Assembly: GCA_035362835.1 (NCBI GenBank)
Contig: DAOSDY010000001.1
Span: 1,054,001 to 1,118,000, forward strand
DNA: 64,000 nt
DNA from: Melioribacteraceae bacterium
GTDB taxonomy: Bacteria; Bacteroidota; Ignavibacteria; Ignavibacteriales; Melioribacteraceae
Direction: 5' to 3'
A program made the translations under genes and the position numbers. Numbering within the stretch: the first letter of the stretch is position 1; the number at the start of each line of letters is the position of its first letter. Below are positions 55,491 to 63,962 of the stretch, one piece after another. The notes beneath the pieces are model-generated. The model saw only the letters and a program-made list of their open reading frames with translations, was not told the origin of the DNA and did not search any database.

Positions 55491-56687
55491 TCAAAAGTAA
55501 CTAAGCCATTTATACTTTCTCTTCTTTTTCATTTCATAAAACCATTTTGATAATGGGTACATAATAACGACTGCCAACAACCATGCGATGTAAACTCCGA
55601 ATAGACCATATCCAAACTCATTTGGCCAGCTAGATGGATCGGAATTATCAAACAAAAAAACTGCATCAAGCCCTTGCGCCAGTGCAAGAACAACAGCAAG
55701 AAGATGTATCACGGGAACATGAAGCAGATAATAGAAGAGCGGAACTCTTCCAAATATCAAAAGAATTTTTTTAGGAAGACCAATTAACTTTTCGAAAAGA
55801 ACGAGTGTAATAAAAGATGGTCCGAGCGTCATTAATAAAAACAGCAGTGATGGCGGATATTTTTCGGTATTAAGAAATTCAAGAAGTGTATAGAACGAAT
55901 TATCTCGTGTTATCCATGGATGCGGATCGCCATAAAGATTTATGAATCTTAATATGATGAAAACAGTTGTTACCGATAAACCGAGTTGGATAAGAATTTT
56001 ATTCCGATCATGCGCCGGCAATAAAAACAATTTACCGAATCCGTATCCGGCGGCCATTACACCTATCCATGGAATGATAGGATAAACAACCCAGAACAAT
56101 CCGTCGCTGCCGAATCTTATTTCGCCCCCGTCATGAAGGAAAATCCAGATTGTCTTAAACCAGCCGAGGTCCTCTGCTCTAATACCATCCAGCAAGTTGT
56201 GAAAGAGAATCATTACAATGCCGGATATTGTGGTAACTCTTAATGGCAGATAGATGAGTCCCGCTAATACAATCATTGCAACACCAAGGACCCATATTAC
56301 CTGGACCCATGCATAAGAATAATTAACATTGAATTGCCATCCAAGACGGACAAGCGTAAGCTCAAGCACAACAAGAAGCAGTCCTCTTACAACAAGGTAT
56401 TTAGCAAGCTCCTTCTTCGATTCGGTTTTCAATCCGTAAAGAAATGCCGAAGTTCCCGCAAAGAATACAAAGACGGGCGCGCAGAAGTGGGTTATCCATC
56501 GTGTTATAAAATAGTATGCGTTACCGTTTGTTAAATCAAGAGGATTGAACGGGGCTGCGGAAAAGAAATCGCGGGTATGATCAAGCGCCATTATTACCAT
56601 TACAAATCCGCGAAGAAGATCAATCGACTCAATTCTTCCCTGTTTATTTAAGATGGTGCCGTCAACATTATTTATTTGTCCTGCCAT
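55491..56687 (-). CDS. DUF1624 heparan-alpha-glucosaminide N-acetyltransferase-like protein
   Basis: A 398-residue multi-pass membrane protein with the DUF1624 opening (RIESIDLLRGFVMVIMALDHTRDFFSAAPFN) and about 10 helices; related to transmembrane acyl transferases that modify glycans. The first motif with RG-F and DHTRD is diagnostic. It is separate from the gene at 44853 by subgroup. Its substrate is unknown. The start follows a weak site. Confidence 0.87.
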   Translation of the reverse strand: MAGQINNVDGTILNKQGRIESIDLLRGFVMVIMALDHTRDFFSAAPFNPLDLTNGNAYYFITRWITHFCAPVFVFFAGTSAFLYGLKTESKKELAKYLVVRGLLLVVLELTLVRLGWQFNVNYSYAWVQVIWVLGVAMIVLAGLIYLPLRVTTISGIVMILFHNLLDGIRAEDLGWFKTIWIFLHDGGEIRFGSDGLFWVVYPIIPWIGVMAAGYGFGKLFLLPAHDRNKILIQLGLSVTTVFIILRFINLYGDPHPWITRDNSFYTLLEFLNTEKYPPSLLFLLMTLGPSFITLVLFEKLIGLPKKILLIFGRVPLFYYLLHVPVIHLLAVVLALAQGLDAVFLFDNSDPSSWPNEFGYGLFGVYIAWLLAVVIMYPLSKWFYEMKKKRKYKWLSYF

Positions 56688-56824
56688 AAAATATCTTTCT
56701 ACAAAAGTCTATTGTTAAAATTAAAGTATGAAAAAAATTGGGGAGTTCAAACCGCACAACTATATTCACAATACTTACAAATCTGTTTATTATTTTTAAA
56801 ATGGAAATAAGTAAAAGAGTTGAT

Positions 56825-57247
56825 ATGATTCATCAGAAAGAAATTACAATAAAGCAGATCGGTCGCGGATTTCATTTAATTACCAACGAGATCCTTCAGC
56901 AATTGCCCGAACTTAAAAACACAAGGAGGGGAATTGCACATATTTTTATTAAGCATACTTCGGCATCGCTGACAATAAACGAGAATGCCGATCCGACTGT
57001 CCGTTCCGACATGGAAACATTTTTCAACCGTGCAGTTCCGGAATCCGACATTAAATATTACGAGCATACACTAGAAGGTTCGGATGATATGACCTCGCAT
57101 ATTAAAGCGTCGATGCTGGGAAGCTCTGTTACAATCCCGATTACGGATGGAGAATTTAATCTTGGTACATGGCAGGGGATTTATTTGTGTGAACACCGCA
57201 ACTATGGCGGAGCGAGAAGAATTGTTGTTACGATTTATGGCGAGTGA
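56825..57247 (+). CDS. YjbQ/UPF0047 family protein
   Basis: A 140-residue protein of the YjbQ/UPF0047 family, reported to have thiamine-phosphate-synthase-like activity in some species. RGFHLITNEIL, HIFIKHTSASLTINENADPTVR and GTWQGIYLCEHR are signatures; the conserved histidines are present. In-frame ATGs at 56738, 56801 and 56825 exist; the last gives the family's usual length and start, with AAAAGAG upstream. Confidence 0.88.
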   Translation: MIHQKEITIKQIGRGFHLITNEILQQLPELKNTRRGIAHIFIKHTSASLTINENADPTVRSDMETFFNRAVPESDIKYYEHTLEGSDDMTSHIKASMLGSSVTIPITDGEFNLGTWQGIYLCEHRNYGGARRIVVTIYGE

Positions 57248-57288
57248 TAGAATGCTGATTGGAAAGCTTAAGGCGGATAAATAAAAAG

Positions 57289-57335
57289 CCGCAAAGGTAA
57301 TCCTTCAAATAATTTGTGAGAGATTACCCTTGCGG
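57289..57335. terminator. bidirectional terminator
   Basis: CCGCAAAGGTAATC and GATTACCCTTGCGG form 14-base arms with one mismatch around a 19-base loop, between the YjbQ gene and the M16 operon, which end towards each other. Confidence 0.75.
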
Positions 57336-57349
57336 AATGATTCAGATTA

Positions 57350-58807
57350 TCAAAGCTGCGGTTTCTTGCCCAGCACATCCCCAATCTTATAATGCTTAAT
57401 CTCGCCCAGATTCAGCTTCTTAATTCCTTCCTCAATTTTGCTTCTATCTCCTACAACCACAACAGCCATTTTATCCGGCACTATATATCTCTTTGATACT
57501 TTAGATACATCCCCGGCACTCACATTAAGAACCTTCCCGATATAATTATTGAAATAATCGCCCGGCAGATTATAATCGATCATCTCCTCGATGTTTGCAG
57601 CAATCTCTGCAACGGTCTGGAAATTATCCGGATACCCCAGCGCCACATAATTCTTTGCTCTTGTCAGCTCCTCCGCCGGAATCGGTTTAGTAATTCCATC
57701 AAGCTCTTTAAAAAACTCAACAAGCGCTTTATCCGTAACTTCGGTCTGAACCGATGAACGCGCTACAAACGGTCCCGCATACGGACGCATATCGAATGCC
57801 GATCCCGCGCCGTAAGTATAGCCGTGCTGCTCGCGGAGATTGTTGTTGAGCCTGGAAGTGAACGATCCGCCGAGAATTGTATTAATAACTGTTATCGGGA
57901 AATAATCCGGCGTAAGTCGATCGGTTCCGATCCTTCCGATAGAAATAACCGACTGCGCCGAGCCCGGTTTATCAACAAGATAAATAACGCGCTTATTAAC
58001 CTGTCCGGCCTCTTTCAGCTTAACCGAAGGAACATCCCCTTTTTCCCATTTGCCGAACGCGTCTTCAAGTCTGGGAACCAGCTGTTCTTTAGTAATATTT
58101 CCCACGACAATTATATAAGCGTTATTCGATTTGAAATATTTTGCGTGGAAGTTTTTGAAATCGTCGCGAACAAAACTTTTCAGAGATACTTCATTTCCCA
58201 TTGTCGGGCGGCCGTACGGATGATCCGTACCGAACAGGAATTTCTGAAACGCTACACCGGCAATTGTGTTTGCCTGATCGTGCCATTGAAGAATTGCGGT
58301 AAGTCTTTCCTTACGGATCCTGTCGAGTTCCGCCTGAGGAAAATCGGGACGGAGAAGAATATCCGCCGCGATCTTCAGCGCGTCATCGAATTTGGAAAGA
58401 GGGGAGTGAAGGTTCAATCCGGTTTTATGCCATCTGGAGAATGTTGAGATCCGCACGCCGAGATAATTTATTTCATCTGCAAGCTGAAGCGAGCTTTTAC
58501 CTGCAGCGCCTTCATCGAGCATATCCGCCGTAAAATTGGCAAGACCCGATTTTCCTGCCGGATCATCGGCTATTCCGGATTTAACGATTACATTCATCTG
58601 AACAAGCGGAACATTATGCTTCTCCATCAATACAACTTTCAATCCGTTCGATAACTCAAACGACTGAATTGCCGGAAGACTCAGTTTCTTCGGTTCGCCG
58701 AGCTGAGGCACTTTTGTTCTATCGGCTTTCTGCGCAAATGCTGCAGAACCGATCAACAAAATAATTGCAGCGAATCCCATTATTCTTTTATTCATTTCCC
58801 TTTTCAT
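57350..58807 (-). CDS. M16-family peptidase, non-catalytic subunit
   Basis: A 485-residue secreted protein (signal to about the AFAQ at residue 25). It has the M16 fold, but the zinc motif HxxEH of its partner is replaced by a NFTADMLDEG stretch, so it is the inactive, substrate-binding half. Tyr/Arg and GGSFTSRLNNNLREQHGYTYG support the R/Y-type half-subunit. Its ATG overlaps the stop codon of the upstream catalytic gene by ATGA, with GGGAGGTG as a strong ribosome-binding site, so the two halves are made together. Confidence 0.92.
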   Translation of the reverse strand: MKREMNKRIMGFAAIILLIGSAAFAQKADRTKVPQLGEPKKLSLPAIQSFELSNGLKVVLMEKHNVPLVQMNVIVKSGIADDPAGKSGLANFTADMLDEGAAGKSSLQLADEINYLGVRISTFSRWHKTGLNLHSPLSKFDDALKIAADILLRPDFPQAELDRIRKERLTAILQWHDQANTIAGVAFQKFLFGTDHPYGRPTMGNEVSLKSFVRDDFKNFHAKYFKSNNAYIIVVGNITKEQLVPRLEDAFGKWEKGDVPSVKLKEAGQVNKRVIYLVDKPGSAQSVISIGRIGTDRLTPDYFPITVINTILGGSFTSRLNNNLREQHGYTYGAGSAFDMRPYAGPFVARSSVQTEVTDKALVEFFKELDGITKPIPAEELTRAKNYVALGYPDNFQTVAEIAANIEEMIDYNLPGDYFNNYIGKVLNVSAGDVSKVSKRYIVPDKMAVVVVGDRSKIEEGIKKLNLGEIKHYKIGDVLGKKPQL

Positions 58808-60174
58808 TTCACACCTCCCTCTTTCTTCTGAACCGCCAGATCCGTTTTGCCTTTCGGGACAATGCTGAGAATTACTCTTCCGTTATCGGGCAGGTATGTC
58901 TGAGCCATTGCGCGTATATCCCCGGGGCTTATCCCCTTATAACGGTTAAGGTCCTCGTTAAAATAATCCGGGTTGCCTGTATAGAAATAATACTGATTGA
59001 GAAGGTCGGCCTTTCCACCGAAACCGCCGACACTCTCCAGCCGGTCCAGAAATTCCGCTTCCGTCTGGTTAACTACTTTCTGAAGTTCTCTTTGAGAAGG
59101 GGGTTCGGCTTTTATCTTATCGATCTCCTCCTGAATAACTTTTTTCAATTCTTCAAGAGTACGGCCCGACTTTGCGGTAGCTATAATAAAGAACTCGCTG
59201 CTCAGTTTATTCGAATTCTGGAACGCGATTACATCCTGTGCTATCTGAAGTTCGTAAACAAGGCGTTTGTAGAGCCGCGAATCCTTGCCGGACGTAAATA
59301 TTTTTGCAAGGAGATCCATCTCTGTATCGCCCGGATGATAGAACGCAGGAGTAACCCACGTCATATAGAGGCGCGGAAGCTGAACGTTATCCTCTTGTAG
59401 TAGAATTTTTTCCTCGGTAAGTTTTGCCGCGGGAGGATCGATTGGTGGAACGGGCTTGCCTCTCGGAATCTCGCCGTACCATTTTTCAACCAGTTTAATT
59501 GTCTCTTCGATATTGATATCGCCGGCTATAGCGAGGGACGCATTGTTGGGCGCGTAATAGAGACGGAAGAATTCTATAACGTCCTCAAAACTTGCCGCGT
59601 CGAGATCTGCCATAGAACCGATGGTCGTCCAGTTGTACGGATGACCTTCGGGATAAAGGTTCTTTGCGAGGATCTCCCACGAGAGTCCGTATGGCTGATT
59701 CTCGTAGCTCTGGCGCCGTTCGTTCTTAACAACCGAACGCTGACCGTCGAGCTTTTCCTGCGTCATTGCGTCGGGCAGGAATCCCATTCTGTCCGAATCG
59801 ATGAAGAAGACAAGTTCGAGTGCGTTGGAGGGGGCGTTCTCCCAGTAATTAGTCCTGTCGGTATTTGTAGAACCGTTATTGTTGCCGCCTACGGCTTCGA
59901 GCCACTCGTCGAATTTACCTTCGGGAACGTTCCCGGACCCTTCGAACATCAAGTGTTCGAAGAGGTGCGCGAACCCGGTGCGTCCCGGTTTCTCGTTGCC
60001 CGAACCTACGTGATACCACATATTAACGCTTACCATCGGGACGGTATGATCTTCGTGTAGAAGAACATTCAATCCGTTCGGAAGCACAACGCGCGTATAA
60101 GGCACGCTGATCTGCTTCTCCTGCGCTATCGTAAATCCGCATAGAAGAACCAGCACAACTGCAATCCGCTTCAT
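58804..60174 (-). CDS. M16-family zinc peptidase, catalytic subunit
   Basis: A 456-residue secreted metallopeptidase. The inverted zinc motif HLFEH (GFAHLFEHLMFEGSGN) and the downstream glutamate in NERRQSYENQPYG are present. A signal peptide (MKRIAVVLVLLCGFTIAQ) exports it. Such pairs form heterodimers that degrade peptides in the periplasm. The ATG at 60174 follows AGGAGTATGC, while the longer ORF adds eight residues without a site. First gene of the pair. Confidence 0.93.
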   Translation of the reverse strand: MKRIAVVLVLLCGFTIAQEKQISVPYTRVVLPNGLNVLLHEDHTVPMVSVNMWYHVGSGNEKPGRTGFAHLFEHLMFEGSGNVPEGKFDEWLEAVGGNNNGSTNTDRTNYWENAPSNALELVFFIDSDRMGFLPDAMTQEKLDGQRSVVKNERRQSYENQPYGLSWEILAKNLYPEGHPYNWTTIGSMADLDAASFEDVIEFFRLYYAPNNASLAIAGDINIEETIKLVEKWYGEIPRGKPVPPIDPPAAKLTEEKILLQEDNVQLPRLYMTWVTPAFYHPGDTEMDLLAKIFTSGKDSRLYKRLVYELQIAQDVIAFQNSNKLSSEFFIIATAKSGRTLEELKKVIQEEIDKIKAEPPSQRELQKVVNQTEAEFLDRLESVGGFGGKADLLNQYYFYTGNPDYFNEDLNRYKGISPGDIRAMAQTYLPDNGRVILSIVPKGKTDLAVQKKEGGVK

Positions 60175-60193
60175 GCATACTCCTGTTGTTTGT

Positions 60194-60229
60194 GTCATTC
60201 TTCTTCCGGCAGAGCCGGGCGAAGAATCT
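60194..60229. repeat. dispersed palindromic repeat copy 5
   Basis: GTCATTCTTCTTCCGGCAGAGCCGGGCGAAGAATCT, a single hairpin (ATTCTTC..CCGGC..GCCGG..GAAGAAT). Half-length copy of the family, upstream of the M16 operon. Confidence 0.65.
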
Positions 60230-60448
60230 ATTGGTTAATTAATTAATACTAATATTCTTTCATACATAAATTAACCATTTCTACTAAAGTGCGGAATGGA
60301 AAATTTGATGCAGGTTTTAGACGGATGAATGTCGCATTTTGATGGACAGCAAAAAAGATAAAATTTATATGTGTGTTAGATACAGGCTTGAATTAACAAT
60401 CTAGTTTTGTAATTTTATATGTCTGTAAATTCAACGAACAAGTGAATT

Positions 60449-61294
60449 ATGCCGTTATTATATTATTGGCGAGGTGACAATTATAGGCGAGATTTAGATT
60501 TCGGTGCAAGCTATCATTTAAACCAATCAAATAAACTACTTCACGAAATCGAAATTGGAGATAGCCTGTGGGCATTTACTAAAACCAACAATGGTAAATA
60601 TGTTTTAGCGTCAGAATTAGTTATTACAGCAAAAACATATAATCCTTCGAATTATCGATATGGTAGATATAGAGTTTGGGGTGATTTAGAAAGATCTAAA
60701 TATTTTAAAGTTATTGTCCAGCCTAATTTTGAGAACATTTTAAGAAATTTCTCGATTACAATTAATGCAAAACTGCTTGGACAATCTTTTCAGGGTCATG
60801 CTGCTCTAAGAAAAATATCTTATCAAGACAATCTAATTTTAAAAGAATATTCAAAACTTTTACCAATTGAAGAAAGAGCTAGACTTTTACCAGAAGAGAG
60901 ACTTGAAGCGTTGATATATTCAAAAAATCCAGAGGCTATATATAAATTGTTTAAGGAGGTTCCACACGGTATAGCTGAAAAAAGAATTGAATATCTTTAC
61001 ACTAAATCACCAAGAAGAAATGCTGAATTCGTTGTCCATCTTAACGAGCTTTATAAGGGAAAATGCCAAATATGTTCTTGGGACCCGATAAAACACTATG
61101 GCAGAAATATTTGCCAAGTCCATCATTTGCAATGGTTAAGTCGGGGCGGAGAAGACAATATTAAAAACTTAGTACTATTATGCCCCAACCATCATTCGGC
61201 CGTACATAGGTTAGATGCTGTTTTTGATTTCTCAAGTTATTCATTTAATTTTTATTCGAGAACAGAAGCCTTGTCACTAAATCTTCATTTATAG
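60449..61294 (+). CDS. HNH endonuclease with N-terminal PUA-like domain
   Basis: A 281-residue protein. The C-terminal HNH nuclease is complete: CxxC at Cys206/Cys209 (KCQICSWDP), HH at 225-226 (CQVHHLQWLSRGG) and CPNHHSAVH at 245-253. The N-terminal part reads YYWRGDNYRRDLDFGAS and GDSLWAFTKTNNGKYVLASELVI, resembling PUA/EVE-like domains that read modified bases. The gene is visibly more AT-rich than both neighbours and uses many A/T-ending codons, which suggests transfer. No methyltransferase is adjacent. A modification-dependent restriction role is inferred. Confidence 0.82.
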   Translation: MPLLYYWRGDNYRRDLDFGASYHLNQSNKLLHEIEIGDSLWAFTKTNNGKYVLASELVITAKTYNPSNYRYGRYRVWGDLERSKYFKVIVQPNFENILRNFSITINAKLLGQSFQGHAALRKISYQDNLILKEYSKLLPIEERARLLPEERLEALIYSKNPEAIYKLFKEVPHGIAEKRIEYLYTKSPRRNAEFVVHLNELYKGKCQICSWDPIKHYGRNICQVHHLQWLSRGGEDNIKNLVLLCPNHHSAVHRLDAVFDFSSYSFNFYSRTEALSLNLHL

Positions 61295-61329
61295 ATATTC
61301 TATAAGCTATATTACAACCAAAATGTTTC

Positions 61330-62067
61330 TTACAAATACTGCTTTACAACAAATTCTTTCCATCCGGTTTCAAACTGTCCCGTTGTAATTCCAAGTGTTG
61401 TAGTTATGTTGGCGTTTGTTTTAATCAGCTGCACAAACTTGCTCTTACCCCATGTATTAACAATATATTCGGCGAGGAGATAGCCGACCGCATAGATTTT
61501 CTGATTACCCTGATTAAAATCCGTATTAAGCTCTTCAAGTGTAGGGAAGCTGCCTGCAGCTAAATAGGAAATATTACGCGGGTGGACGAAATCGCCCGCT
61601 TCGTAAAGAGCGACCGCCTCCCAGAGCCACCGCGGATTGTTTCCAAAACGGTTATTAACGTGGAGAGAAACAATATGAGCAAATTCGTGCAGAACCGTCT
61701 GCGGCAGATTGTGCCTGTTAAGAACTCTGACTGTTGTAAGGTTATAAACGTATCCTGTGGAGCCCCAGTAGTTAACTCCGAGGTCGCGCTTCATATCGTT
61801 CTGGAAATGTGTCTCGTCGTTCCAGATCTGAACATTTACTTTCGGCAGCGAGGTCAATTCTAGGTCGGAGAGAATCCTGCTGTAATTTTCATTCAGCTTA
61901 TTAAGGACAGGCGCAGCAACGGTGTTTGCGAGCCCGTCGTATAACTCGAAAGCAAAGTGTTCGGAAAGAACCGGCGCATTATTCTCCGGCGCAATTACAG
62001 TGGGTGCATTCTCTTTGCACGATACATTAATGAGTGCGATGAGGAATATCAGGAGATTTGTTTTCAT
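61330..62067 (-). CDS. gluzincin-like metallopeptidase lipoprotein
   Basis: A 245-residue lipoprotein (MKTNLLIFLIALINVSC). The zinc motif HEFAH (TVLHEFAHIVSLH) is followed after about 20 residues by RWLWEAVALYEAGDF, giving the third ligand, as in peptidase MA-like gluzincins. The start at 62067 gives a clean lipoprotein signal; the upstream 9 residues of the longer ORF are unlikely. Specificity unknown. Confidence 0.85.
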   Translation of the reverse strand: MKTNLLIFLIALINVSCKENAPTVIAPENNAPVLSEHFAFELYDGLANTVAAPVLNKLNENYSRILSDLELTSLPKVNVQIWNDETHFQNDMKRDLGVNYWGSTGYVYNLTTVRVLNRHNLPQTVLHEFAHIVSLHVNNRFGNNPRWLWEAVALYEAGDFVHPRNISYLAAGSFPTLEELNTDFNQGNQKIYAVGYLLAEYIVNTWGKSKFVQLIKTNANITTTLGITTGQFETGWKEFVVKQYL

Positions 62068-62161
62068 ACAGTCCGCCGGCTGAAATTTCCGCAAGCAATA
62101 TCGTTAGTAAGTTTGCAATTGTACATACCAATAATTCTGCATTAGGTTTTACATGCGCGGT

Positions 62162-62260
62162 GTCATTCTGATGACAATCAGAATCTGCGCATAAAGGAAT
62201 CGCTGTACGATACATTTGCCGTAACGACCCGGGCCCGGAATAATCGGGATTCAGAATGGC
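62162..62260. repeat. dispersed palindromic repeat copy 6, next to the transposase
   Basis: Starts GTCATTCTGATgacaATCAGAATCTGCGC and ends GGGATTCAGAATGGC, inverted ends. Its right end contains the transposase stop codon. Confidence 0.65.
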
Positions 62261-62817
62261 ATGTCAGGATTTTCCTGTGAATCTTTTTCAAGTTCCCAAC
62301 GCATGGGATTATCAATTATGTATTTCCGAATGTTATAAAGTTCCTTTTCGTTGCGGATAATACGGTCGTAAAATGAACGCTGGAAGATTTTTTTATTATG
62401 GAGTGATCTTGTTTCAATCGTTACCTGACGCTTGAATTGCTGAATAATTATTGAAAGAAGCATTTTTGTCCTGTCAGTCGGGGACGCAAATTTTGCGTCC
62501 CCGCTATTTTTTCGGGATGCATAATATGCATCCCCGACATCGGTATTTGAGTGTGGATTTATAATTATAATTCCGTGTAAATGATCCGGCATAATTTGAA
62601 ATTGATCCAATTCAGCATCCGGAAAATGTTCCGGGATTGAATACCAGCATTTGTAAACAATCCTGCCTGATTCACTTAAAATCATTTTCCCTTTTTCAAT
62701 CCGTCCGAATATTTCTTGTTTATCTTCAGAACAGATTGTTATAAAATAATAACCGGGATTGCTATAATCGAAATCTTTGTGGCGTAATCTTTTACGTTCC
62801 GGGAATTTACTTTTCAT
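62251..62817 (-). CDS. REP-associated tyrosine transposase (RAYT, Y1 family)
   Basis: A 188-residue Y1-type transposase. GYYFITICSEDKQEIFG opens it; HUH is PDHLHG at about residues 79-81; the catalytic tyrosine is at about 150 in FYDRIIRNEKEL, with the NPMRWEL end. An AAGGAGGGGGGA site precedes the ATG. Two palindromes lie inside the coding sequence (62480..62502 and 62514..62534), each encoding a GDAxxAS segment. The C-terminus (DMPF-stop) lies in repeat copy 6. Members move REP-like hairpins. No left/right IS ends or TnpB seen. Confidence 0.92.
   Translation of the reverse strand: MKSKFPERKRLRHKDFDYSNPGYYFITICSEDKQEIFGRIEKGKMILSESGRIVYKCWYSIPEHFPDAELDQFQIMPDHLHGIIIINPHSNTDVGDAYYASRKNSGDAKFASPTDRTKMLLSIIIQQFKRQVTIETRSLHNKKIFQRSFYDRIIRNEKELYNIRKYIIDNPMRWELEKDSQENPDMPF
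62480..62534. repeat. two tandem palindromes inside the RAYT gene
   Basis: GGGGACGCAAA-T-TTTGCGTCCCC at 62480..62502 and GGGATGCATA-A-TATGCATCCC at 62514..62534, separated by 11 bases. In the gene frame each reads GDA..AS (GDAKFAS and GDAYYAS). Confidence 0.85.
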
Positions 62818-62885
62818 TCCCCCCTCCTTAAAATGACGCAGTATTAGCACCGGTGTAAACTCAGAAAAAGTTTTATTTACAGATA

Positions 62886-63962
62886 TTATAACGCGGCAGG
62901 CAATATGTAATTTGCAATTATATTGAGAACGCCTCTCTCCTGAACATCGGCCGTAGCCCAGTCGCTATCCGGATAGGACTGCACTGCAACAATCATATTA
63001 AGCGACGGAACGCATAGAACAAACTGTCCGCCGTGTCCTATCCCCGTAAAGACTTTTAAGCCATTCACTTCACCGAGCCACCATAAATAACCGTAGCCAA
63101 CCTTATTAAGATTACCCCAGGGAATTGTTGAAGAGCCGGAATAAGTAACAAGAGAATTACTTACCCAATCAACGGGTACAATCTGTTTGCCGTCGAGCTT
63201 TCCGCTGTTTAAATAAATCAACCCGAGAACGGCCATGTCCCGCGTTGTAAGATAGATATTATTACCGCCGAAATAATTTCCCTGCGGATCCTTCGGCCAG
63301 TTGCGGGCATCGAATCCGCACGGATCGAAGAAATTCTCTTTTGCAAAATCGAATGTACTTTTGCCGCATCCTCTCGCAAGCAGTGCGGATAACAGATGTG
63401 TTCCTGCTGTTGAATACTGCATCCGCGACCCGGGATCGAAACTTAACTGCGAGCTAAGAATTGTTTTAACCCAGTCGCTGCTGTTTGTAAATGTGAAATA
63501 AAATTCCTGATCGCCTTTGAAGCCGGCTCTCATTTTAATTAGATGATCAACCGTAACATTATTAATGCGGGGATCGATTATGTTTTGTTTGTATTCGGGG
63601 AAATAATCGACCAGCTTTCTGTCGAGACTTAAGATTCCTTTCTGAACGGCAATTCCGAAAAACGCGGAGAGAAAACTCTTCGAGACGGACCGGATCGTCT
63701 GATAGCTGGAGGGGGTTCTCTCTTTAAAATATTTTTCAGCGGCGAGGCGGCCGTTCCGGATTATAACCATTGAATAGATATACCCGGTATTTGATGCTTC
63801 GCTGAATCCCTCTGATATGAGCCCTTCGTTCAGATTTTCGTTCGTAGGATTGGAGATTTCCCAGTTATAACTCTTAAAGGACGGGCCGTCCGTGTCTGTT
63901 TCCGTTACACAGGAGTTGATCAGAAAGAGCGGGAGTAAAAAGGAGAATAAGCTTTTTGTCAT
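62886..63962 (-). CDS. beta-lactamase-family serine hydrolase lipoprotein
   Basis: A 358-residue exported serine hydrolase (MTKSLFSFLLPLFLINSC; lipobox INSC). The SxxK motif is Ser92-Val-Ser-Lys95 (TIRSVSKSFLS), the YxN element reads YSTAG, and the KTG-like element reads HGGQF. These match class C beta-lactamase-related esterases and D-aminopeptidases. The changed third motifs speak for an esterase rather than a true beta-lactamase. It is preceded by the window's end on its upstream side. Confidence 0.9.
   Translation of the reverse strand: MTKSLFSFLLPLFLINSCVTETDTDGPSFKSYNWEISNPTNENLNEGLISEGFSEASNTGYIYSMVIIRNGRLAAEKYFKERTPSSYQTIRSVSKSFLSAFFGIAVQKGILSLDRKLVDYFPEYKQNIIDPRINNVTVDHLIKMRAGFKGDQEFYFTFTNSSDWVKTILSSQLSFDPGSRMQYSTAGTHLLSALLARGCGKSTFDFAKENFFDPCGFDARNWPKDPQGNYFGGNNIYLTTRDMAVLGLIYLNSGKLDGKQIVPVDWVSNSLVTYSGSSTIPWGNLNKVGYGYLWWLGEVNGLKVFTGIGHGGQFVLCVPSLNMIVAVQSYPDSDWATADVQERGVLNIIANYILPAAL

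Noticed and set aside
57824..59400. Two plus-strand ORFs of about 210 codons
   Set aside because: Both lie antisense inside the M16 genes, whose motifs are clear; the opposite-strand frames are by-products.
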